In this document: positions 6,429-15,054 of the stretch, piece after piece
How positions within the stretch are numbered: position 1 is the stretch's first letter
Layout: each line of letters opens with the position of its first letter
NCBI GenBank assembly: GCA_964482585.1
Contig: CAYZYO010000035.1
Location: 1 to 19,662, forward strand
From: CAYZYO01 sp964482585
GTDB taxonomy: Bacteria; Bacillota; Syntrophomonadia; Syntrophomonadales; Syntrophomonadaceae
Length of the DNA: 19,662 nt
Direction of reading: 5' to 3'
The notes under the pieces: generated by a model
Told to the model about the DNA's origin: nothing
Databases searched by the model: none
The model's input: the letters and a program-made list of their open reading frames with translations, nothing else
Made by a program: the position numbers and the translations under genes

Positions 6429-7881
6429 CTAACATCTCAATAAATTGTGTTCTATCAATTGTTTCTTCGCTAAGCACATATTTAGCGATTAGAATAAGCT
6501 GTTTCTGGTTTTTATTGAGTATTTCTTGAGTCTTTTTATCTAATTCATTTATTATTTTTTGACATTCCTGATAAAGAGTATCCTGTGGCATATCCTTACA
6601 ATTCACCACTCCCAGGGTAGATAATCCGGTTTCAACTATTTGTTTGGCTATATCCCAGGCTTGGATATAATCATTTTGAGCCCCGGTACTCCGGTTGCCA
6701 TATTCTATTTCTTCAGCAATAGCTCCAGCTAAAGCAACCATTATCTGTTTTTCCAATTCTTCACATGTATATAAATACTGGTCATTCTGGGGAGATTTGC
6801 GCATAAAACCTAAAGCTCTACCTCTGGGGACAATAGTCAAAGACGAAACCGAACCAGGCTCAACAAGTTCGCTGACCAGCGCATGACCACTTTCATGTAC
6901 ACTCACCCGCTCGATTTCCTTTAATGAAGGCTTACGATCAAGTTTTTCTCCCATTATTACCTTATTTACTGCTTCACTAAAATGTCTGGTTTCAATATAT
7001 GGGGTGTTTTCCCTCATAGCCATTATAGCCGCTTCATTAGCCAAGGTCTCAAGATGAGCTCCAGAAAAACCAAAAGTCATCCTGGCAATATCTTCGAGAT
7101 TAATATCCTCTTGCAAAGGTTTATTGCGGGTATGGATTGCAAGTATTTTTTCCCTCCCGGTTTTATCAGGTAATCCAACATTAACCTGCCGGTCAAAACG
7201 CCCTGGTCTTAGTATAGCCGGATCTAACATATCAGCCCTGTTGGTAGCACCAATCAGTAGTATCCTGGGATCTTTATTCTGGTTTATCCCATCCATTTCC
7301 ACCAATAATTGATTAAGGGTTTGATCATATTCCATATGACTGGAATGCCCACCCCTTTTGGCTCCTAAAATTTCCAATTCATCAATAAATATTATCGCAC
7401 TTCTACTATTTTGATTACTAGCTTTTTTCCTGGCATCTTTGAAAAGCTGCCGGATTCTTTTAGCTCCTACTCCAGCATACATCTCAATAAACTCACTACC
7501 GGATGCAGCAATAAATACAGAACTGGTAAAACTTGCTGCTGCTCTGGCCAGCAGGGTTTTTCCGGTCCCCGGAGGCCCCACCAGCAAAACCCCTCTCAAT
7601 GGCCTTATTCCCATCCAGGCAATTTTTTCCGGTTTAATAATAAACTGCAGGGCTTCTTTTAACTCATTAATTGCCGTATCTTGTCCCCCAATATCTTCAA
7701 AACTAGTTTCATATGACTTTTCACCTTTGCTGCTTTCAAAGTTAATATTACCCTGGGTCTGCATAAATATATATAACACCCCAACTGCCAGAATAATAAA
7801 GACTACCGGCATGATATTTAGCCCAATAAGTGCCATAAAAATTACCAGACCTAATCCTGATCCTACCAACAACTCCTTCAT
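6418..7881 (-). CDS. Short FtsH-like membrane AAA+ zinc protease
   Basis: The 487-residue protein combines an AAA+ ATPase with an M41 peptidase. It has Walker A GPPGTGKT (102-109), a pore loop EMYAGVGA (133-140), Walker B IIFIDEL (163-169) and a second region of homology GATNR...GRFDRQ (211-232). The zinc motif is HESGH (329-333), with the third ligand probably Asp404 in STGAQND, so it should be an active protease. Canonical FtsH is 600-700 residues. Here two hydrophobic segments (about 4-22 and 24-42) are almost contiguous, so the extracytoplasmic domain is missing. The C-terminus is also short. ATG at 7879-7881 is preceded by GGGAGG. It lies 23 nt after an unknown membrane protein and is followed by a strong terminator. 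It may be a specialised FtsH paralogue; the main ftsH would then be elsewhere. Confidence 0.9.
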   Translation of the reverse strand: MKELLVGSGLGLVIFMALIGLNIMPVVFIILAVGVLYIFMQTQGNINFESSKGEKSYETSFEDIGGQDTAINELKEALQFIIKPEKIAWMGIRPLRGVLLVGPPGTGKTLLARAAASFTSSVFIAASGSEFIEMYAGVGAKRIRQLFKDARKKASNQNSRSAIIFIDELEILGAKRGGHSSHMEYDQTLNQLLVEMDGINQNKDPRILLIGATNRADMLDPAILRPGRFDRQVNVGLPDKTGREKILAIHTRNKPLQEDINLEDIARMTFGFSGAHLETLANEAAIMAMRENTPYIETRHFSEAVNKVIMGEKLDRKPSLKEIERVSVHESGHALVSELVEPGSVSSLTIVPRGRALGFMRKSPQNDQYLYTCEELEKQIMVALAGAIAEEIEYGNRSTGAQNDYIQAWDIAKQIVETGLSTLGVVNCKDMPQDTLYQECQKIINELDKKTQEILNKNQKQLILIAKYVLSEETIDRTQFIEMLESA

Positions 7882-7904
7882 TTATCTAGTCCTCCCATTA
7901 CCAA

Positions 7905-8435
7905 CTAATCATTATTGAGAATCTCTGTATTTCGATTAATAATTTTATAAAAGAAATTATCATTATTTTCTATTTGAATATATAAGCGCTTTTCATCCAC
8001 AAACATCCTGTAAGCTATTCTTTTACCAGCTGCTTGGTTTTCAATATGGTCACTTAACCATAAATAGCGATTATCTGCCAGGGCTTCATAGACAGCCGGC
8101 TGCAGCTGCTCATAAAACTGCTCTAACTCCTCATTGGGCCTACCGGTTATTATTAAATCATAATCACCTGGTTTATACCGGGTATTTATAATATCTTCAA
8201 CTTCAGTATATTGTTTTTGGATATTTTCAACCTTATTGAGCTGAAGGTTTATGATATATTTATCATTTTTCCTGTCTATCTCAGCTTTTTCTATCATTTC
8301 ATGGGAAGATAATTCCTTGATAAGCGGTCCCTGAATTCCATATTTCTTATAAAGACTATAACCCCCAAGTAATACTCCAAGGGTTACAATAAGTGCAATT
8401 ATAGCTAAAAAAACCTTAAATTCTTTATTTTTCAT
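7905..8435 (-). CDS. Unknown single-pass membrane protein, partner of the FtsH-like protease
   Basis: I do not recognise the family. The roughly 176-residue protein begins MKNKEFKVFL, then has one membrane segment (about 8-30) and a charged outside or cytoplasmic domain of about 145 residues rich in Asn, Glu and Tyr, without Cys pairs or known catalytic motifs. Lys residues before the helix suggest an N-in topology, with the domain outside. ATG at 8433-8435 or TTG at 8436-8438 could be the start; AAGGAG lies 9 nt before the TTG and 12 nt before the ATG. It is the first gene of a unit with the FtsH-like protease, so it may be a substrate, adaptor or modulator, in the way HflK/HflC modulate FtsH. 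That role is inference only. Confidence 0.75.
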   Translation of the reverse strand: MKNKEFKVFLAIIALIVTLGVLLGGYSLYKKYGIQGPLIKELSSHEMIEKAEIDRKNDKYIINLQLNKVENIQKQYTEVEDIINTRYKPGDYDLIITGRPNEELEQFYEQLQPAVYEALADNRYLWLSDHIENQAAGKRIAYRMFVDEKRLYIQIENNDNFFYKIINRNTEILNND

Positions 8436-8463
8436 CAATAATTTACACTCCTTTTCCTACCCA

Positions 8464-8472
8464 ATTATATCA
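8464..8472 (-). promoter_or_regulatory. Extended -10 promoter of the membrane protein/FtsH-like unit
   Basis: TGATATAAT (8464-8472, minus strand) is a perfect extended -10 element. No good -35 is present at the normal distance. Transcription should start near 8457, leaving a leader of about 20 nt that carries the AAGGAG. Confidence 0.6.
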
Positions 8473-8660
8473 CAGACAACAGCTTAAACCTCCCACCAAA
8501 TATATGTAAAAAATACCCCTTAAATCGGGAAACTTTATGTTTTAATGGCAGGTAATAACATCTAATAACAACCATTTCTGTCATAAATGAATACTGTAGC
8601 AGTTTATATTAAGATTCTGCATAATCGACTCCACTACAAAAAACCTAATTCGTCTATCTA

Positions 8661-8760
8661 AAGGAGACTCCAGTCTCCTTCCAGCCAAATAATAACAGTA
8701 TTTAAGGGAGACCTCAGTCTCCCCTACCACTTTCCACTTTTCACTTTCCAACTTTCCAAA
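8661..8760. repeat. Composite repeat: two REP-type hairpins plus CTTTCCA tract
   Basis: Two hairpins, AAGGAGACT-cc-AGTCTCCTT (8661-8680) and GGGAGAC-ctca-GTCTCCC (8706-8723), are separated by a 25-nt spacer. CTAC (8724-8727) follows, then a tract of CTTTCCA/CACTTTC units to 8760. The part from 8706 onward matches 4161-4224 closely. It lies in the gap between pgsA and the membrane-protein/FtsH-like unit, without a coding frame. Confidence 0.78.
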
Positions 8761-8810
8761 GCTAGGTAAACATTATAATTGTTCCAGATACCTATTAAAA
8801 CAAAAACCAA

Positions 8811-8850
8811 AAAATCTGCGTGAATCTGTGCAAAATCTGTGGTTAATTAT
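8811..8850 (-). repeat. ACAGATT-type dispersed repeat, copy 2
   Basis: On the minus strand ATAATTAACCACAGATTTTG is followed by CACAGATTCACGCAGATTTT, the inverted counterpart of 6241-6277. AAGGGGTTGTGG (8865-8876, plus strand) is similar to AGGGGTTGGGGTTGTGG near copy 1. Confidence 0.6.
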
Positions 8851-8968
8851 CTCTTTGTTTTCATAAGGGGTTGTGGTTCTCCGGGCATGAGGGGGTTAGT
8901 ACGATATTGATTTACGAAAGGCGGATTGCAGTACAAAACCCTATAATTTTATAACTATCTATCAGTTA
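8851..8968. other. Rest of the pgsA downstream gap
   Basis: Apart from the repeats at 8661-8850 and the promoter near 8464, the 530-bp stretch 8436-8968 shows nothing that I can support as a gene. No clear terminator follows pgsA; a short AACT/AGTT hairpin near 8950-8965 is too weak to call. Confidence 0.5.
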
Positions 8969-9502
8969 TCACAAATGCTGAAACTGAAACTTGTAAAAGT
9001 ATTCTATTCCTGATACCAGAGTAATTACAACTGCTGTATATATTGCCCATTTCCCTAAAGGTAAACTTATAAATGAATCATAGGCTTTTTCCAGGATAAT
9101 TAATAAAACCGCAACTATCTGGCTAATAGTCTTTAGTTTCCCCAGCTTGCTTGCCGGAATTATAAGTCCTTCTTCAGCTTTTACTAACCGCAGCGCAGAT
9201 ACGGCAAATTCTCTTCCCAGGATAACTATAGCAATCCATCCAGATATTTTTCCTAATTCCACCAGGCTTATTAAGGCTGCAGTTATCAAGAGTTTATCTG
9301 CTATAGGATCAAGGATAATTCCTAATTTAGTTACCTGTTTCCATTTTCTTGCCAGATAACCATCCAGGCTATCAGTAAATGCAGCCACAATAAAAATAAA
9401 GGCGGCAAAATAGTCTCCATACGGGATCCTCACCAGCAAAACTACGACAAAAACAGGAATTAAAACAATTCTCAGTAAAGTTAGACTATTAGGTATATTC
9501 AT
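8969..9502 (-). CDS. pgsA: CDP-diacylglycerol-glycerol-3-phosphate 3-phosphatidyltransferase
   Basis: This enzyme makes phosphatidylglycerophosphate, the committed step to phosphatidylglycerol, in the cytoplasmic membrane. The 177-residue protein has four to five hydrophobic segments and the full CDP-alcohol phosphotransferase signature: Asp44, Asp47-Gly48, Ala51-Arg52, Gly61, Asp65 and Asp69. It starts with the family MNIPNSLTLLRI. The ATG (9500-9502) lies inside the end of rimO with a 14-nt overlap, and its GGGGAA site is within rimO codons, so translation is coupled. It is the last gene of the probable spoIIIE-rodZ-rimO operon. Confidence 0.96.
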   Translation of the reverse strand: MNIPNSLTLLRIVLIPVFVVVLLVRIPYGDYFAAFIFIVAAFTDSLDGYLARKWKQVTKLGIILDPIADKLLITAALISLVELGKISGWIAIVILGREFAVSALRLVKAEEGLIIPASKLGKLKTISQIVAVLLIILEKAYDSFISLPLGKWAIYTAVVITLVSGIEYFYKFQFQHL

Positions 9503-10820
9503 TTTTTAATTCCCCAATCATATCATAATTTCTTACCGCTTTTAACTGCACATTAACCAATTCCCCTTTTACTAGCTTTGAATCTGTTTTTACCATAGTG
9601 ATCCCATCAACTTCAGGTGCTTGATAATAACCCCTGCCAAGATACAGGTTCTTAGAAACTCGCGATGATATTAATACTTTTTGTTCCTGGTTGATACGAC
9701 CAACATTCTTTTTACGTGTGATCTTGCTCTGTAATTTTAGAATACTATCACACCGGTCCTGCTTAATACTCTCTGGAACTTGATTGTCCATAGACTCTGC
9801 TGGAGTATTTTCCTCCGGGGTAAAAGCAAAGACCCCCAGCCAATCAAATTCGGTTTCTTTAACAAAATCATACAGCATCTGAAATTCTTCTTCAGTTTCA
9901 CCTGGGAACCCTACCATTACTGTAGTCCGCAGCACCAGACCATCTATTCCTTTTCTCAGCTTATCTAACAGCTTATGCAGATGGTTTAAATCATGTTTCC
10001 GATTCATTTTTTTTAAAATATAAGATGAAGCATGTTGTACAGGAATGTCAAGGTAGGGTATTACTTTTTCTAAATTAAAAATAGCATTAATAGTATTATC
10101 ATTAATATTAACTGGATGAAGATACATTAAACGAATCCACTCTAAACCTTCAATATCAGATACTCTTTCCAGCAATTCAGCCAGTTTATAATCAGAGTAA
10201 AGATCCCTGCCATATGCTGCTGTGTCCTGCCCGATTAATACGAGTTCCTTAACTCCCTGCTGCACAAGTTCACCAGCTTCAAATACAATCTCATCAATAG
10301 GTCTTGACCTCAACGAACCTCGAATCAATGGAATAGCACAATAACTGCAGCGGTTATTACAACCTTCAGTTATTTTTAAGTAGGCAGAACCAGCTGGGGT
10401 TGTTAAGACCCGGGGGCCCTTTTCAACAAAACTGGTTGGGGGAGGGCCAACCAATAAACAGCGATTTTCTCCTATAACTTTTTTCAGCACATTGTCAATT
10501 TCGTTTATATAAGAAATACCCACAACAGCATCGAGTTCAGGCAGTTCATCAAATAATTCTTTTCCATATCTTTGAGTTAAGCATCCGGTTGCTATAATAT
10601 GTTTTAATACTCCACCTGCTTTAACTTTTCCAGTCTCTATTATCGTATTAATAGATTCTTCTTTGGCATCATTAATAAAACCACAGGTGTTTATTACTGC
10701 TATTTCAGCTTTATCTAAAGAATTTACAATATTATGTCCAGATTCTTTTATTTTAGCCATCATTATTTCTGTATCTACCCGATTTTTTGAACAACCAAGA
10801 CTAATAAAACCAATATTCAC
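9489..10820 (-). CDS. rimO: Ribosomal protein S12 methylthiotransferase
   Basis: RimO is a radical-SAM enzyme with two iron-sulfur clusters that methylthiolates an aspartate of ribosomal protein S12. The 443-residue protein has the N-terminal UPF0004 domain with Cys10, Cys46 and Cys80 for the auxiliary cluster. The radical-SAM motif CNNRCSYC has Cys154, Cys158 and Cys161, and the C-terminal TRAM domain ends near residue 440. The start MNIGFISLGCSKNRVD is the RimO rather than the MiaB type. The start codon is GTG (10818-10820) with AGGAG 8 nt upstream. It follows rodZ by 10 nt and overlaps pgsA by 14 nt; rodZ-rimO-pgsA is a common Firmicutes order. Confidence 0.97.
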   Translation of the reverse strand: MNIGFISLGCSKNRVDTEIMMAKIKESGHNIVNSLDKAEIAVINTCGFINDAKEESINTIIETGKVKAGGVLKHIIATGCLTQRYGKELFDELPELDAVVGISYINEIDNVLKKVIGENRCLLVGPPPTSFVEKGPRVLTTPAGSAYLKITEGCNNRCSYCAIPLIRGSLRSRPIDEIVFEAGELVQQGVKELVLIGQDTAAYGRDLYSDYKLAELLERVSDIEGLEWIRLMYLHPVNINDNTINAIFNLEKVIPYLDIPVQHASSYILKKMNRKHDLNHLHKLLDKLRKGIDGLVLRTTVMVGFPGETEEEFQMLYDFVKETEFDWLGVFAFTPEENTPAESMDNQVPESIKQDRCDSILKLQSKITRKKNVGRINQEQKVLISSRVSKNLYLGRGYYQAPEVDGITMVKTDSKLVKGELVNVQLKAVRNYDMIGELKNEYT

Positions 10821-10830
10821 TTGTACTCTC

Positions 10831-11568
10831 CTATTCTACTTCCTGTTCTTCTGCTAAAAATGTCTTTTCTTCTACCGCGTTTAAAGACCCTAATGGTTCT
10901 ATCTTATTGCCGTTATACGTTAAATCTATCCCACCGGCGTTACCAGCCTTAATATAAATTGACTCATTACCCTCGAAATACTTATTTTCACCTGCGGTAA
11001 TAATACCACTAAACTGTTCATCACCATCTACTACAATTCTCACCCAGCAGTCACTTTTGCCTTCAATCAATAGACTTGCTTTAACTACAATTTCCTTTTC
11101 ATTGTTGTCACTGTCTGCACGATTATCTGGCCCTGGTGCCTCTGAGTTAATATTACCAGGTTCTTCAACCGGGGGTTTGCCCGGGTCACTATAATTGTTA
11201 GCAAATACATTCACCAGGTAGTTTCCCAGCCAAATCGCGACTAACAAGAATACTACAGCTGCTGCAATATTTTTATAAGAAAATCCCTTTTTTTCAAGAT
11301 TATCATCTTCATAAATCATTTCTTCTTCATCTGTATTTCCATATGCAAGATTTATAAATTCTTCAACCATTTCTTTTTCATTCAGTTCGAGAAATCGAGC
11401 ATACTTTTTAACAAAACCGGTTGCATATACTCGAGGTGGAAGAACACTAAAATTTTCATTTTCCAGAGCTTCCAAATAGTATTTTCGAATCTTGGTTTCT
11501 TCCTGCACATATTCTAATGAATAGTCTTTTTCTTCTCTTCTCTGTTTGAGGGTTTTTCCAAATTCCAT
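10831..11568 (-). CDS. rodZ: RodZ-like helix-turn-helix membrane protein
   Basis: RodZ links the MreB cytoskeleton to the membrane for rod shape. The 245-residue protein has an N-terminal helix-turn-helix domain (FGKTLKQRREEKDYSLEYV, about 3-70). One membrane segment (about 100-121) follows, then a Pro/Glu/Asn-rich linker (about 126-160) and a C-terminal beta-rich domain of the DUF4115 type (about 160-238). The ATG at 11566-11568 is preferred because AGGAG lies 8 nt upstream; nine further residues could be read from 11595 but have no ribosome binding site. It precedes rimO by 10 nt. Confidence 0.9.
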   Translation of the reverse strand: MEFGKTLKQRREEKDYSLEYVQEETKIRKYYLEALENENFSVLPPRVYATGFVKKYARFLELNEKEMVEEFINLAYGNTDEEEMIYEDDNLEKKGFSYKNIAAAVVFLLVAIWLGNYLVNVFANNYSDPGKPPVEEPGNINSEAPGPDNRADSDNNEKEIVVKASLLIEGKSDCWVRIVVDGDEQFSGIITAGENKYFEGNESIYIKAGNAGGIDLTYNGNKIEPLGSLNAVEEKTFLAEEQEVE

Positions 11569-11637
11569 AAATTCATCTCCTAAATTAAACTGCACAAAAA
11601 CAACTCGTACACTTCTTCAATAATTCGAACAATAAAC

Positions 11638-12594
11638 CTAGTTAGATGAAGCAGTCCCTACCCCCATACGGATAACCTGTCTTATTGGGTAACCATATGA
11701 TAAACCATAAATAATTCCTGCTAACAAAAATGATAGGTTACTCTTACTATCAAAACACTGATTCGGCAATAAGGGGAAATCAGTCGCAGTTCTATTATTA
11801 AAATACACTACCTTAGTATTACCATCAGTTATAATGAAATTCTGATTATCGTTTATTCTATCTGCTACCTCTTTTACATAGAATTCCACATCTTGTGGAT
11901 CCTTTACCCCCAAAATAACTACAAAATATTTGAATAAATATTCTGGTATTTCCTCGGGGAAGGTAAGAAATCTATGGGAACAAAAATAAGGTAGTTTTTC
12001 CTCATTTTTGCTCATAGCCTTTTTAATTAAGTTTTCTTGAAAGCCGGGTTCAATTACCAGCCAATTACAATTGAAAACAACCCATTCCCGGGCATTAATA
12101 GTCTTTTCATAATCCCCGGTACTAAACCCTTCTTCATACTTTACCCTACCATTAACATAAACCCGCCGGCAACTCCTTTTCTGCGGATGCCTGTAAACAT
12201 TACTAATATCAATGTCTTTTGCCTGAAGCTCGCTTAATACATCTGTTCCCAATTCATCATTGCCAATTATCGTTATAATTTTGATATTAACTCCCAAATC
12301 AGCAAATGCTCGACTGGTCTCTAAAGCAAAACCGCCGTATTGGGCATTAATAATAATATTTTCAGCCTCGGTAATGTCTATCCTTAAAAAGCTTTTACCA
12401 ACTACCACAATAGATACTTGCTCGGTAAACACATATCCTTTTCCTAAAATCACCCCTTTTTTCATGAGATTAGATATGTGTACTGCCACCGAAGATCTCG
12501 TAATTCCAAAACGATTAGCCAGTTCATCCTGTGATATCAGAGGTTCTTTTTTAAGTACAGCCAATATTTCTTTTTCCCTGAAGGTAAGCCTCAT
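11638..12594 (-). CDS. Winged-helix protein with a degenerate PfkB/ribokinase fold
   Basis: Residues 1-55 form a winged helix (LTFREKEILAVLKKEPLISQ, then DELANRFGITRSSVAVHISN). From about residue 60 a PfkB-type sugar-kinase fold follows: GG at 87-88, the ADLGVNIKIITIIGNDELG strand (about 98-116), and FIITDGNTKVVYF (253-265). In active PfkB enzymes the C-terminal motif is DTTGAGD with the catalytic Asp. Here it reads FDSKSNLSFLLAG (281-293), so Gly-Ala-Gly-Asp is lost and Ser288 replaces the Asp. The protein also ends early, soon after that helix. It could be a sugar- or nucleoside-sensing regulator built on a dead kinase; active relatives with the same layout include YeiI-type kinases. ATG at 12592-12594 fits the GGAG spacing better than ATG 12598-12600. 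It sits between spoIIIE and rodZ, probably in the same transcript. Confidence 0.8.
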   Translation of the reverse strand: MRLTFREKEILAVLKKEPLISQDELANRFGITRSSVAVHISNLMKKGVILGKGYVFTEQVSIVVVGKSFLRIDITEAENIIINAQYGGFALETSRAFADLGVNIKIITIIGNDELGTDVLSELQAKDIDISNVYRHPQKRSCRRVYVNGRVKYEEGFSTGDYEKTINAREWVVFNCNWLVIEPGFQENLIKKAMSKNEEKLPYFCSHRFLTFPEEIPEYLFKYFVVILGVKDPQDVEFYVKEVADRINDNQNFIITDGNTKVVYFNNRTATDFPLLPNQCFDSKSNLSFLLAGIIYGLSYGYPIRQVIRMGVGTASSN

Positions 12595-12687
12595 ACTCAT
12601 ACTCCTAAGCTTTGCAGGATTTTCATTTTTACAGATGGAATTAACAATTGGTACTGCAGGTCTTTGGCAATATTTTATGCATTCATA

Positions 12688-14946
12688 CTAACATAGTTTA
12701 TTACCTGTGTATAGCCTCTCAAACTGTTCGTCATCTATCAGAATTTCTCGTTTTTTATTATTGTCTAACTCTGATACTATCCCCTTATCTTCCATAAGAT
12801 CAACTAGACGTGCAGCACGAGCATATCCAATTCTAAGCCTTCTTTGCAAAAGTGATACCGATGCTTTTTTGTTTTGGATAAATATTTTAACAGCCTCCAA
12901 AAATAGTTCATCTCCATAATCTTGTCCATCTTCTTCCAGCAGAAACTCTATTTCCTGAAGTGGTTCGATTTTTTCATTTTCAGATACCTGCTGTTTTATA
13001 TAATTTACGGTTTTTTCAATATCTATCTCAGATACAAACGCACCTTGAACTCTAAAAGGCTTGGCACTGCCTACAGGAAAGAAAAGCATATCGCCTTTTC
13101 CCAGCAGCTTCTCTGCTCCCCCCATATCTAAAATAGTCCGGGAATCCCCCTGAGAAGAAACCGCAAATGCTATGCGTGAAGGGATGTTTGCTTTTATAAC
13201 CCCGGTTACAACATCAACTGAGGGTCTCTGGGTAGCTACTATTAAATGCATTCCTGCCGCCCTTGCCATCTGTGCCAATCTGCATATTGAATCCTCAACC
13301 TCCACCGGGGCAACCATCATAAGATCAGCAAGTTCATCTATTATTATTACAATTAATGGTAACTTATCCTGGGATACTTTATTATACCGGTCAATATCAC
13401 GAACACCCTTTTCAGCAAACAGCCGGTATCTTTTTTCCATCTCTGTGACCATCCATTTAAGAATTACTGAAGCCTTTTTGGGATCAGTTACTACTGGAGC
13501 CAAAAGATGAGCTATTCCATTATACACAGTTAATTCAACCATTTTAGGATCAATAAAAATCATTTTTAGTTCATCAGGATTTGCATTGTATAAAAAACTC
13601 ATTATTATACTATTAAGGCAGACACTTTTACCTGAACCGGTGGATCCGGCAATTAACAAATGCGGCATTTCATTCAATCTGGCAACTACTATATTGCCAC
13701 TTACATCTTCTCCTAAAGCAAATGCTAAAGGGCTATTTAGTTTCTTAAAGGCAGCCGATGAGAGTAGTTTGTATAAGCCCACACTCAAAATCTTGTTATT
13801 AGGTACTTCGATCCCTATTGCCGATTTGCCAGGAATAGGGGCTTCAATTCTAATACCGGGTGCAGCTAAATTCAATTGTAAATCATCAGTCAAACTAATT
13901 ATCTTGCTTATTTTTACTCCCGGTGCCGGAGTCAGTTCATACCTGGTTACCGCTGGTCCACAACTAACCTGGTTAACCTTAACTTTAATGCCAAAGCTTA
14001 AAAAGGTATCTTCTAAAACTGATATGCTTTCCTTTATATTCTTTTTATCAATAGTTCTCTCACTGCTGACATCATTTAGAATATCCAGTGCAGGTTTTAT
14101 ATAATTGTAATCAGGCCCTCCCTTGGGGAATACTAGTTCAAGCTTTTGCTTCTCCTTCGATTCCGGGAAAAAAGATTTTTCATCACTGGTCATGGATTTC
14201 AATACTGTCTTCTCTTCTGGTTTAATTGGTTCAGGTTGAAAAACTGGCTCATGATTGTCAATAATAACAGGATCGTTTGGTACTGAGTATTCAGTGTGAT
14301 TGTTTTCCTGTTCATAGTATATGAAATCAGAGATTTTTTTTACTGCAAGTTTAATTTTTTTTGATCCTAAGCTTATAATTTCCTGAAAGGGTTTATTAAT
14401 AACCATTATTCCTGCAACCAAAAAAGCCAGTACTAAAAGAATTACCGTCCCGATTTTGCCTACCAACCCGGTTATTAAATATGCTAGGCTACCTCCCAGG
14501 TAACCTCCTCCCATTCCTTTAAGCCCAGCTTCCCAGGCATTTAAACCCTTGGGGATATCATATAAGCTTATACTTATAAGATAGGCAACTGCAATAATAC
14601 TAACTCCCCACATACGGTCAGACCATATTTTTTTTGTGATTCCAATATGTATAGACCAGCATAATAAATAGAAGGAAGTAAGTAAGGCACCTTGTCCAAA
14701 AATAAGCCCAAAGCTGTTCATCATGTAAGTACCAACTAATCCAATAAACGGGGTATCTTCAGGCAACCCCTGAAATTTGCTAATTATTATGTAGATAAAT
14801 ACAGCCAGGGTAAAAATTACCATAGAAATTATCTCGTTTTTAATATTACTTTTTGCTTCCTGATCCTTCTTTTCTATCTTGGTTGTTTTTTCCCTGGATG
14901 CGGTTTTAGATCTGCCTGGTTTTTTTTTCCTGGTGGTTTTTGACAT
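12688..14946 (-). CDS. spoIIIE: DNA translocase SpoIIIE/FtsK
   Basis: This is a hexameric ATP-driven pump that moves DNA through the division or sporulation septum. The 752-residue protein has a basic N-terminus, about four membrane segments (40-190), and an acidic/Pro linker (about 215-270). The alpha/beta motor has Walker A GSTGSGKS (434-441) and Walker B LIVIIIDELADLMM (531-544). The C-terminal gamma winged helix (about 680-735, ASVSLLQRRLRIGYARAARL) reads KOPS/SRS-like sites. ATG at 14944-14946 is chosen because TAGGAG lies 10 nt upstream; an in-frame ATG at 14970 has no such site. Motifs do not decide between SpoIIIE and FtsK roles; the symbol follows the tepA-ylzJ-spoIIIE context. It appears to lead the operon down to pgsA. 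Confidence 0.95.
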   Translation of the reverse strand: MSKTTRKKKPGRSKTASREKTTKIEKKDQEAKSNIKNEIISMVIFTLAVFIYIIISKFQGLPEDTPFIGLVGTYMMNSFGLIFGQGALLTSFYLLCWSIHIGITKKIWSDRMWGVSIIAVAYLISISLYDIPKGLNAWEAGLKGMGGGYLGGSLAYLITGLVGKIGTVILLVLAFLVAGIMVINKPFQEIISLGSKKIKLAVKKISDFIYYEQENNHTEYSVPNDPVIIDNHEPVFQPEPIKPEEKTVLKSMTSDEKSFFPESKEKQKLELVFPKGGPDYNYIKPALDILNDVSSERTIDKKNIKESISVLEDTFLSFGIKVKVNQVSCGPAVTRYELTPAPGVKISKIISLTDDLQLNLAAPGIRIEAPIPGKSAIGIEVPNNKILSVGLYKLLSSAAFKKLNSPLAFALGEDVSGNIVVARLNEMPHLLIAGSTGSGKSVCLNSIIMSFLYNANPDELKMIFIDPKMVELTVYNGIAHLLAPVVTDPKKASVILKWMVTEMEKRYRLFAEKGVRDIDRYNKVSQDKLPLIVIIIDELADLMMVAPVEVEDSICRLAQMARAAGMHLIVATQRPSVDVVTGVIKANIPSRIAFAVSSQGDSRTILDMGGAEKLLGKGDMLFFPVGSAKPFRVQGAFVSEIDIEKTVNYIKQQVSENEKIEPLQEIEFLLEEDGQDYGDELFLEAVKIFIQNKKASVSLLQRRLRIGYARAARLVDLMEDKGIVSELDNNKKREILIDDEQFERLYTGNKLC

Positions 14947-14949
14947 TTC

Positions 14950-15025
14950 AATATCGCTCCTACCGCTCATTCAAAATATCTAAAAAATCCAACATATCAT
15001 TCTGCTTCAGGATGACAGTATTTAA
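14950..15025 (-). repeat. Possible decayed copy of a TGTCATCCTGA-type dispersed repeat
   Basis: On the minus strand ACTGTCATCCTGAAGCAGAA is followed by a GATATGTTGGATTTTTTAGAT segment, a pattern like the intergenic repeat TGTCATCCTGAGCGAAGCGA...GGATCTGTTGG...TTAGAT seen in many bacteria. The copy is degenerate and ends next to the spoIIIE ribosome binding site. Recognition is from memory of the motif only. Confidence 0.35.
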
Positions 15026-15054
15026 ATACTTGGCTAATAATATAAAAGAAACTA

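Noticed and set aside
7439..7918. Plus-strand open frame of 159 codons
   Set aside because: Antisense to the AAA+ domain of the FtsH-like gene; hydrophobic composition is a by-product of the opposite strand.
8661..8727. REP-type hairpins as intrinsic terminators
   Set aside because: The stems are good but no U-tract follows on either strand.
8940..8968. Terminator after pgsA
   Set aside because: Only a four-base-pair stem with a large loop; not better than chance in AT-rich DNA.
13586..14104. Plus-strand open frame of 172 codons
   Set aside because: Antisense to the SpoIIIE/FtsK motor domain, whose motifs are unambiguous on the other strand.
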